Assembly: GCA_023213315.1 (NCBI GenBank)
Contig: JAKCPI010010896.1
Location: 62,001 to 126,000 of the forward strand
DNA length: 64,000 nucleotides
DNA from: Euborellia annulipes
Taxonomy: Eukaryota; Arthropoda; Insecta; Dermaptera; Anisolabididae
Direction: 5' to 3'
Made by a program: the position numbers and the translations under genes. Within the stretch, counting starts at the first letter, position 1. Each line of letters starts with the position of its first letter. The notes beneath the pieces are model-generated. The model saw only the letters and a list, made by a program, of their open reading frames with translations, made no database searches and was not told the origin of the DNA. This document shows, one piece after another, positions 57,388 through 64,000 of the stretch.

Positions 57388-57420
57388 CTGAAGATGGGAG
57401 CGATGCGTTCCCGAAACGTA
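57388..57420 (+). ncRNA. Hammerhead-like motif
   Basis: CTGAAGA at 57388, unpaired T, stem GGGA/TCCC with loop GCGATGCGT, GAAACGTA. Helix I TATCGTC (57381-57387) pairs with GGCGATA (57421-57427), one G-T. Inverted partner of 57154. Confidence 0.65.
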
Positions 57421-57561
57421 GGCGATATTTAAATAAAGTTTTTGTTCTTTGCTGGCTGCCTTCATCTACCTGTTCCTGTTAATAATTTTAATTAAATATT
57501 TTTCGAGATCTATAAGATATAAGTATGCACTATTATTAGTATTTAACTAGAGTGTATTTTT

Positions 57562-57712
57562 TGTTGGTGAGTCAATGACCTCCGAGAATCGAACCCAGGA
57601 TCTCCGGGACATCGGTGTGCTACATTTGGTGGATAACACACTGGTGCTCTGGAAAGCCTGGAGATCCTGGGTTCGATTCTCGGATGTCATGGAGCGCTTG
57701 GTCCACCAACAA
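57562..57712. repeat. Inverted pair of tRNA-like (B-box) segments
   Basis: CGAGAATCGAACCCAGGATC (57583 on) and GATCCTGGGTTCGATTCTCG (57665 on) are exact inverted copies, and TTGTTGGTG / CACCAAC flank them. GGGTTCGATTC is a canonical B box, so this is a fold-back made from a tRNA-derived SINE head. Confidence 0.7.
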
Positions 57713-57890
57713 AAAATATACAGTCTTGTTAAATTCAATGATTTTAAGATGAAGAGTGATAAATATTTAGAAGAGAATCTTTCTTTCTTTTCCGCCATTA
57801 GCCTTTGTATTTAAGGAGACAGATTTTGATTCGTTTATTATCCTAAACAAAAATATTAATCCCATTTTCTTTTTTTTTTTTTTTTCTTAG

Positions 57891-58062
57891 GTCCGATATA
57901 GACTTGGAGATTTTGAAGATCTTTTCCATATCGATGAGATCACGGGCAATGTCACAACTCTTGTTAAATTTGATAGAGAAGAAAAAGATTACTATAATGT
58001 GAAAATTAACGCTTATGATAATTCACCTTCCGCTATTTATAATAACGGAGAGCCTAATATAG
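57891..58062 (+). CDS. shg: shg exon: EC4 middle
   Basis: 57 codons plus one base; acceptor with 20-T tract and CTTAG, donor G-GTGAGA. FHIDEITGNVTTLVKFDRE and AYDNSPSAIYNNGEPNI. The GEPN string after the TDN-like AYDN matches the EC4 insertion of DE-cadherin. The split codon G/TT gives Val. Confidence 0.93.
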
Positions 58063-58390
58063 GTGAGAAACAAAAATTTTGCATTTTCTCATATTCATAT
58101 TAAATAAACTGGTTGTTTTTTTGTTTGTTGTTGTTGTTGTGAACCGTTACAATTTAGTCACTTGTTAATTATAAACTAACGAACTCGATTCATATTTTTT
58201 TTTCCACGGAATACATTTGAAAAGAAATTATTTCATTTAAATTAAATTTTTTTTTACAAAAGGGTGTGATATAGTTCACCCTCGCAACCTGAAATGAACA
58301 TAATTCATTTTTTTTATTTAATTATGTAATGGTCAAATATTTTTTCTCATCTTTCTATATCGCCTCTAATTTTATTTTATTTTTTGTTAG

Positions 58391-58653
58391 TTGAACAGGT
58401 GTTTCGAATAGAAATTGCCGATAAAAACGACAACGCACCTAAATTTGCTCAACGAGTTTATGTCTCTGACGCAATCAGAGAAGACATAAACAAAAACTCG
58501 CATGTCATTGAAGTGATGGCGCAGGATAATGACACGGCCTCGCCTGTGACTTATAGTATAGTTGATGGCAACATTGGACAAGCTTTTTACATCGAAGCAG
58601 CTACCGGCAAAATTAAAGTCAATAATTCACTCGATTATGAAGTTATCACAAAT
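58391..58653 (+). CDS. shg: shg exon: EC4 end, EC5 first part
   Basis: Two bases plus 87 codons, donor AAT-GTAAGT. EQVFRIEIADKNDNAPKF is the EC4-EC5 linker; REDINKNSHVIEV and AQDNDTASPVTYSIVDGN are EC5, ending NNSLDYEVITN. Confidence 0.94.
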
Positions 58654-58725
58654 GTAAGTTAAAAGAACAATCATTTGACCAGGATCTCAAAAATTAATTG
58701 ATCTTGTTTTTGCTTTGTTTTGTAG

Positions 58726-58884
58726 TATACTTTGAAAGTACGAGCGTTTGATGGTGTTTATGAAGATTATTGTGAGGTCATCATCAAGATCACTAACGTT
58801 AATGACAATCCGCCAGTATTTGTGGAATTTAATAAAACAATTACCATTCATGAAGAGACACTTGTCACAGGTTGCATTGCAAAA
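58726..58884 (+). CDS. shg: shg exon: EC5 end, EC6 start
   Basis: 53 codons, phase 0-0, after a 72-bp intron. YTLKVRAFDGVYEDYCEVI, linker ITNVNDNPPVF, then HEETLVTGCIAK. The cysteine in GCIAK is conserved in the fly protein's corresponding EC6 start (DDCI/DGCI type). Confidence 0.93.
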
Positions 58885-59203
58885 GTAAGCGAAAACTGTA
58901 TCACCATTATCAAAAAAAAAAAAAATTTATTATTATGGGAGTTTTTAATTACAGACTACACTTGTTATTAATTATTTATTAAAGATATAAATACTGTATA
59001 ACTTTTCGACTTCTTATTCTGCAGTTGTTTTCAAGTACTGAGCACTTGCTCCGATTCAAGTGAACTAACATCAGAGGTTAATTCACTTGACTTGGCTAAC
59101 CTCAGAGGTTAGTTCACTTGATTTTGATTGGTAAGTTGAATATAGATATTTTTAATTTTCAGGATTTGATAAATTTGATGACTGGGCGTGTACATTTACC
59201 ACC

Positions 59204-59233
59204 AGTTTCGGTCACTCAAATGACCATCATCAG
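59204..59233 (-). ncRNA. Hammerhead-like motif, canonical CTGATGA
   Basis: CTGATGA, unpaired T, GGTCA/TGACC stem with loop TTTGAG, GAAAC. No clear palindrome or helix I follows, so the 3' part has diverged. Confidence 0.45.
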
Positions 59234-59720
59234 ATCTGCAAAATGACATATTCAGAACATGAGTGCTGGCACAAGTCAAAAAACACCAACCAATCACATA
59301 CATACATATACATATACACACATATATAGGTCTATAGGTGTATATATTGAAAAAATTACAATTTAATAAAATTCCTTTTATAATTATAAATATAAATAAT
59401 AATAATAATAATAATTTATAATATAATATAATTTCAATGGTAAATTAAAAATTTTCATTGTCATATATATATCGATATGTATTTAATATCAATGTTGATG
59501 TGCTTGATTATAATTATAAAAGGAATTTTATTAAATTGTAATTTTTTCAATATACATATATATGATATGTACGTATGTATGTATGTATTTGTGTTATGAA
59601 TGCTTGGGGTTTTTTATGACTTGTGCTCAAGTGCGAACCAGATGATTAAAGAATAGCAAGTCTCCCCTATGACCAGAAGACTATGATGACCATTTGAGTG
59701 ACCGAAACTGGTGGTAAATG

Positions 59721-59933
59721 TACAGTGAGGGACAATATTACGTCCCACCCATGCGTTTTCTACTTGTGATTATGCCATTGTTTTTATAAAAGAAAATGAA
59801 AATCTTTATTAGAAATTTTCTAAGTTTGAACCATGAAAGTTTCCATTAAAAATATATAATATTTTTTTCAAAACAATGAAATAATCACATGTAGAAAACG
59901 CATGGGTGGGACTTACTATTGTCCTTCAATGTA
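59721..59933. mobile_element. Mariner-type MITE, copy 3
   Basis: TACAGTGAGGGACAATATT ... TGTCCTTCAATGTA. The uninterrupted inner left arm (GGTAAATGTACACGCCC read inverted) shows the pre-insertion site with a single TA. Confidence 0.9.
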
Positions 59934-60217
59934 CATACACAGTCATAAAATTTATAAAATCCTGAAAATTAAAAATATCTATATTTAACTTACCAATCAA
60001 AATCAAGTGAACTAACCTCTTGAGTTCAGTTCACTTGAGTCGGAGCAAGCGCACAGTACTTGAAAACGACTGCAGAGTAAGGAGTCGAAACGTTGTAGAG
60101 TATTTATATTTTCAATAAATAATAAAACAAAATGTCGTCTATAATATTAAAAATTCTCATAATAAAAGCTCTAATAAACTATTTTTTTTTTTTCTAACAA
60201 ATTTTTTTCTTTTATAG

Positions 60218-60340
60218 TTTAGAGCAATAGATCCTGATAAAAAACCAGAAGAATATCAGGAGATTGTTTATTACGTTGTAAAAGATGATCAACGTAAACT
60301 GTTACATATCGATAACAATGGATGTCTTTCTTTAATCAAA
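60218..60340 (+). CDS. shg: shg exon: EC6 middle
   Basis: 41 codons, phase 0-0, acceptor TTTTTTCTTTTATAG, donor AAA-GTAAGT. RAIDPDKKPEEYQEIVYYV and LHIDNNGCLSLIK; too short and split for the open-frame scan but clearly in frame with both neighbours. Confidence 0.9.
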
Positions 60341-60416
60341 GTAAGTAACAACGTTTTAAAAATTTGACTTTTTTTTTTATTTTTTAAATTAAATTCATTC
60401 TTATCATTCTTTTCAG

Positions 60417-60723
60417 CCGTTGGATAGAGATCCCCCTAATGGTTTTGAAACCTGGCAAGTGATTATTATGGCGAAAGATGATAACGGCTCCGCCTCTGGA
60501 TTGCAAACTACAACAGAAATTCTTATCTCTCTCATCGATATTAACGATAATGCTCCGAAATTAGCGATGCGTCAACCGGTCATTTGGAAAGAAAATGAAC
60601 CGCCAGGTGTTATCGTCAAATTAAATGCAACTGATAATGATAGCGATGAGAATGGGCCACCTTTCAAATTTAGTATCGCATCGAACGCCAGTCCAGATAT
60701 CCGGACCAAATTCACAATTAATG
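60417..60723 (+). CDS. shg: shg exon: EC6 end, EC7 first part
   Basis: 102 codons plus one base, after a 76-bp intron; the donor G-GTTTGT is the weakest in the gene. PLDRDPPNGFETWQVIIMAKDDNG, linker SLIDINDNAPK, then VIWKENEPPG and ATDNDSDENGPPFKFSI of EC7. Split codon G/AA gives Glu. Confidence 0.92.
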
Positions 60724-61074
60724 GTTTGTGATTGTTATTTAGAAAAGTTTTAAATTCTATTTTATTTCAATAAAAAGTTTATTTAGAAAAATGAAATGTA
60801 GGCTGACTAGATAAATGAAATAAATCGAGGGATGGTAGAAGAGCAATTTAATTTAAAGAAGAAACAAAGGACGTCTACTTCAGCACTTTAAAGGGCTCTG
60901 CCTTTTTATTTATCCATATAATGTATATAAGATTGGAAAATGTTTACAGATTGACGACTGTTAGTTTTGGGTCCCGTTGTGGATCTTCATCAGGTATTGT
61001 CGCAACAATTTATTGCCTATTACTGACAAAGGCCTGCTGATGGTCCACGACTGGAATAAAAAAATAACAGTGCA

Positions 61075-61340
61075 CATAGGCGTAGCCACGGGGGGCGGGG
61101 GTTTTTCGATTCGAACCCCCCCCCCCCCCCCATGTGACTGACTAGATATTTAAGTTCTATAATACAAATTATATTTCTTATAGGATAAGAGAAAGTAAAA
61201 TATAATAATTTACTCTAGCTAAAAAAAAAAAACCAAAACGATTTATAAATACCCTAAAATAATTTTAAATTTTAATTTGAAAAAATTTTCTTGAACCCCT
61301 TCCCCCCCCCGCCCATTAAAAGTTTCTGGCTACGCTTATG
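61075..61340. mobile_element. hAT-type MITE in shg intron 10
   Basis: Exact 8-bp duplication ACAGTGCA at 61067-61074 and 61341-61348; termini CATAGGCGTAGCCA and (inverted) CATAAGCGTAGCCA differ at one base. Interior has C and A runs, no frame. A decayed hammerhead-like motif (CTGATGAAGATCC, minus) lies just upstream near 60980-61012. Confidence 0.9.
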
Positions 61341-61349
61341 ACAGTGCAT

Positions 61350-62400
61350 CTGTCAATTTTCATATATATATAGACGAAATATTTGACTTGAGAAAAAGGG
61401 TTTTCATTCATTTATTTTCAACATAAATTTGTTCAATAAAAAGGCACTTTACAACCTGCTGATTATAGAAGTAAACTTCCATAGTTTCTCCATTAAATCA
61501 AGTTTATTTTTTTAGTTGGATGTATAAGGTGTAGTCAAATAGAAAATGCTAAAATGAATAATAGATCATTTATTACCTCAAAAAGTAATTTCCAAAAATA
61601 TAGTAGTTGAAAAAATTCTGTGGGCTACAGTTCTTTGTCCATTTACACACTTGTTAGTCTTATGCAAACTGAATGTCTTTGTTCAACTCGTCAAAAATAT
61701 CTGGGACGACAATCAATGCACAGCGTTATCAATAGTCTTATAGAAACCCATTGAGTTAAAGCGATATGGAAAATATTATCCTTCTTCCCTCTTATTTATT
61801 GGCAATTCCATAAGGAATTTGGGGAAGAAACGGTTCTCCCAGGTCTCTCATTTCTCATTTTACTAGCCAAAAAGTATTTCAGAATCAATTTTGGAGATTA
61901 CTTTTGAAATGATAAATATTTTCTTATACATTTTAGCTTCCAACCCGTTTTCATTCTTACAATATGAAAAGAATAAAGATAGTTTTATTTCATTTATTCT
62001 GTAGTACTATACATATCTCTTCTTTTTAGATTTCTAGAGACTCTCTAGCTATTTAAAAAAATATTCTTAAAACTGTTGTTAATGATTTCATGAAATTTGA
62101 GCTGTAAAATGAAAGAGTAGCAGCTATTATCATTTCTTGTTTATTATGCTACCTATGCTGACCTTTCGGTCTTACTTAAGAACTTTAAGACAATTGGTTT
62201 ATCTACAGTTTCCTGTCAAAAATATAATATGTCAAATGTTAGTCTAGAAACATTAGAATTAAATACAAAATGGAGAATTATTTTTATTAGTGAGAAGACT
62301 TTTAATCAGAAATTTTTTCCCGATAGGCCTACTTATTTTATTTAAATGTGATTGAATGTAACAAGGGCAGGTTCAGCCAAATGAAAAGTCTTTATATGCT
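61350..62400. other. shg intron 10: no gene seen
   Basis: Intron sequence without recognisable repeats apart from a short ACCTTTCGGTC fragment at 62160. Confidence 0.5.
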
Positions 62401-62413
62401 TATCGATCCTGGA

Positions 62414-62448
62414 GACGTTTTGAGATATTTTTAATGTCTCATCATCAG
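62414..62448 (-). ncRNA. Hammerhead-like motif, canonical CTGATGA
   Basis: CTGATGA, unpaired T, GAGA/TCTC stem, then AAAACGTC (G12 changed to A). Helix I GGA/TCC continues across an internal loop into CGAT/ATCG. Confidence 0.5.
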
Positions 62449-62831
62449 TCCGAATCGAAATTGCATATAAAGGCTTTTCAATTGGCGGAACCTGCCCATG
62501 TTATATTTAATTATTATATTCACAGCCACCAAATTTCCATTCATTTAAATATGATTTTCGTGATCTATATTTTTGAGTAAGATGCCTAGTCATAGATATG
62601 TATTTACTAAATTTGGGACTATGTTTGTTTGTTGGTCGGCCAAACACCCCATGGCAGCCGGGAATCCCGGGAACCCATGTCCACCCTTGTTGGTTGTTAA
62701 TCCAATATTGCCAACATAAATACAACAAAAAGATACCATCAAATAATAAGAAACAATGAATTCCTTTAATAGGAGAATTAAATTCACAAGATTTTCTGTT
62801 TCAATAATATATTAATTTGATATTAACACTT

Positions 62832-62866
62832 TATACGTATTTCGACACCATATGTGTCATCTTCAG
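62832..62866 (-). ncRNA. Hammerhead-like motif
   Basis: CTGAAGA, unpaired T, GACAC/GTGTC stem with loop ATATG, GAA then palindrome ATACGTAT and A; helix I GCTT/AAGT with one wobble. Confidence 0.6.
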
Positions 62867-62883
62867 AAGCGAATTACATACTT

Positions 62884-62918
62884 CTGAAGATGACACATAT
62901 GGTGTCGAAATACGTATA
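62884..62918 (+). ncRNA. Hammerhead-like motif
   Basis: CTGAAGA at 62884, unpaired T, GACAC/GTGTC (62892-62896 / 62902-62906), GAA, palindrome ATACGTAT (62910-62917), then A; helix I ACTT/AAGT (62880-62883 / 62919-62922). Confidence 0.6.
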
Positions 62919-63578
62919 AAGTGTTAATATCAAATTAATATATTATTGAAACAGAAAACCTTGTGAATTTAATTCTCCTATTAAACCATAATGTTTCGAC
63001 TAGAGCCAACGGTTACCAGTTTAAAATTAATGAATTTCTAAATATTCAAAAACTTTCGTTATTTTTTTCAAATGGCTATACTAATTCGATAGATTGAAAA
63101 TATGATTTAAATTATCTTAATATGAGGATTACATTACAAATTATTTAAAGTTCTTAATTGGTAAAAAAAGAATTAACAATAGATGATATTTTAACATAGA
63201 AGATGTAGTTATTATATAAATAGAATAATATTTTTAAAATAATCTCTAGTTTTTAAGATAACTTTTTTAATTAGCATGTTGGGTATTTATTAAAATTAAA
63301 AAAATAAAAAATAGTTATAGTTCGATTACTGCCTATTTATTCTAAGCGTATTTGCGCAAGCTGCTTCAGGATATAGCAGACGTAAGCGTAAGCCTATTTA
63401 GGAATTTAATTTTTGTGCACTGATTTAAAAACAAAAACCGCACTCGTTTTATTTTGAATTTTGCATGCTTACCTATAGCTAGATGAACTTTTATTTTTTT
63501 TTTTAAATAAATTCAAATTCTAATATATTTATTTATTTTTGAATAATTCCGATTGAAACTTTTTCTTTTTTTTTTCAG

Positions 63579-63766
63579 AATCCAATCTAATAGCAAGAGT
63601 GGAATTTGATCGTGAAGATATTAAAGAATATTTTATTCCAATTGAGATTAGCGATAGTGGAGATCCTCCAATGACTGGAACTTCAACTTTACATGTTGTA
63701 ATTGGCGATAAAAATGATAATCCCATGCGACCGGGCCGTAGCAGTATTTTCGTTTATAATTATAAG
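63579..63766 (+). CDS. shg: shg exon: EC7 end, start of post-EC region
   Basis: Two bases plus 62 codons, acceptor CTTTTTTTTTTCAG, donor AAG-GTAATT. ARVEFDREDIKEYFIPIEI and SDSGDPPMTGTSTL, then VIGDKNDNPMRPG. IFVYNYK at the end is the conserved junction to the NC domain; the next exon lies outside the window. Confidence 0.93.
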
Positions 63767-63949
63767 GTAATTTATCAGTCTTAACAATTTTTGGTTGACG
63801 CAACACTCGTACCAACTATATGCTGACAATTTGAGTTTTGGTGGCTATTTTAAAATAGAACGCCCTTATAGGAAATATCCAACAATTTGACCACCCGATT
63901 TTGATAAATCTCAAAGTTGTTTTTCTTTCTTTCATTTATGTTTAAAAAA

Positions 63950-64000
63950 AAGAAAGAGGATGCAACCAATAATTGATTCTCGTTTCGGCTGCCATCCACC
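63950..64000. repeat. Start of another hammerhead-type fold-back, cut by the window
   Basis: GAGGATGCAACCA as at 35735, then CTCGTTTCGGCTGCCATCC, which on the minus strand reads GGCAGCCGAAACGAG. Confidence 0.45.

Larger units (their letters stand above)
57098..57478. repeat. Fold-back with two well-paired hammerhead-like motifs, shg intron 5
   Basis: Arms 57098-57210 and 57355-57478 (GAACAGGTAGATGAAGGCAG / CTGCCTTCATCTACCTGTTC; AATTGTTAATGTTGTTTAGA). The 145-bp spacer is unique in the window. Confidence 0.9.
58975..60115. repeat. Triple-nested fold-back in shg intron 8
   Basis: Outer arms 58975-59110 and 60005-60115 (AGTACTGAGCACTTGCTCCG / CGGAGCAAGCGCACAGTACT; CTGCAG). Inner arms 59130-59235 and 59670-60000 (CCACCAGTTTCGGTCACTC / GAGTGACCGAAACTGGTGG). 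The inner right arm is interrupted by the MITE at 59721-59933. Confidence 0.8.
62766..62985. repeat. Near-perfect 220-bp palindrome with two hammerhead-like motifs
   Basis: The two arms, about 100 bp each, differ at one or two positions only (ACAAGATTTTCTG against CAGAAAACCTTGT) and meet around GCGAATTACATA. No other sequence separates them. Confidence 0.95.
49704..63766 (+). other. shg: Classical cadherin gene, DE-cadherin (shotgun) type, partial
   Basis: Eleven exons give 789 codons with consistent phases: 49704-49955, 50937-51086, 54385-54573, 54636-54844, 56608-56962, 57891-58062, 58391-58653, 58726-58884, 60218-60340, 60417-60723, 63579-63766. All introns are GT-AG. The product is the ectodomain of a calcium-dependent homophilic adhesion protein of adherens junctions. 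EC1 spans about residues 17-133, EC2 to 245, EC3 to 355, EC4 to 460, EC5 to 560, EC6 to 665, EC7 to 775. Known for this type: the mature chain begins near GDN-x-KP-x-F and EC7 is followed by IF-x-YNYK and the NC domain, as here. Introns 1, 2, 4, 5, 8 and 10 carry mobile elements; introns 3, 7 and 9 are 62-76 bp. CadN would have several more EC repeats. Confidence 0.9.

Noticed and set aside
58998..59035. Hammerhead-like motif in the CTGCAG fold-back family (also 27200 and 60070)
   Set aside because: GTCGAAACGTT is present, but the CTGANGA part is replaced by CTGCAGA within another hairpin (CTGC/GCAG), so the core is not supported.
49704..63766. Assignment to neural cadherin (CadN)
   Set aside because: Several motifs are shared, but the number and order of EC repeats and the start of the ectodomain fit the DE-cadherin/shotgun type better.

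Overview
The window is eukaryotic nuclear DNA, AT-rich, with GT-AG introns, many homopolymer runs and dense interspersed repeats. The only host gene I can support is the middle part of a classical cadherin on the + strand. Its 11 exons between 49704 and 63766 splice into one uninterrupted frame of 789 codons covering seven extracellular cadherin (EC) repeats. Exon content, the order of EC repeats, a calcium-motif-free EC2-EC3 linker and the IF-x-YNYK segment just after EC7 fit the short DE-cadherin (Drosophila shotgun) type better than the long CadN type. That short type is known from hexapods and branchiopod crustaceans, so I infer a pancrustacean, most likely an insect or close relative. The signal-peptide exon(s) and the NC, EGF-like, laminin-G, transmembrane and catenin-binding parts are not recognised here; the C-terminal part must lie beyond 64000.

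Region by region: 1-900 holds Helitron remnants with tRNA-derived SINEs. 899-3624 is a long fold-back followed by seven copies of a 325-bp tandem repeat. 3655-16900 holds SINEs, four kinds of MITE, two copies of a 0.6-kb repeat (family X) plus one inverted copy, and a Helitron with a SINE inside. 16915-18165 is a large fold-back enclosing a LINE fragment and a second fold-back. 18960-22110 is a decayed LINE whose reverse transcriptase is split by a 1325-bp hAT element with an exact 8-bp target duplication. 22228-36460 and 37880-46200 are nested SINEs, fold-backs and 'two-hairpin' elements (a terminal hairpin with TCTGGTGTGAC arms, a body carrying a CA microsatellite, and a terminal hairpin ending AAGAGAAAGTA). 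A GC-rich, splice-site-bracketed block lies at 36728-36927. 46546-47372 is a well-bounded Helitron with an internal GC-rich minisatellite. 48595-49030 is a pair of abutting TA-flanked MITEs. From 49704 on the cadherin exons alternate with either tiny introns (62-76 bp) or long introns loaded with repeats.

The most interesting signal is a structured motif that recurs at about 18 loci, often as inverted pairs. It reads C-TGA-N-GA, one unpaired A/T, a 4-7 bp hairpin of variable sequence, then GAAA followed by a short palindrome (ACGT, ATAT or ATACGTAT) and a U-H cleavage-type triplet; in the best copies the flanks form a further 3-7 bp helix. The three helices change in sequence between loci while pairing is kept, which is how hammerhead ribozymes of the small, dimer-forming kind linked to Penelope-like elements look. 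I could not run structure or database searches; family names below are from pattern recognition, and the boundaries of decayed repeats are approximate.
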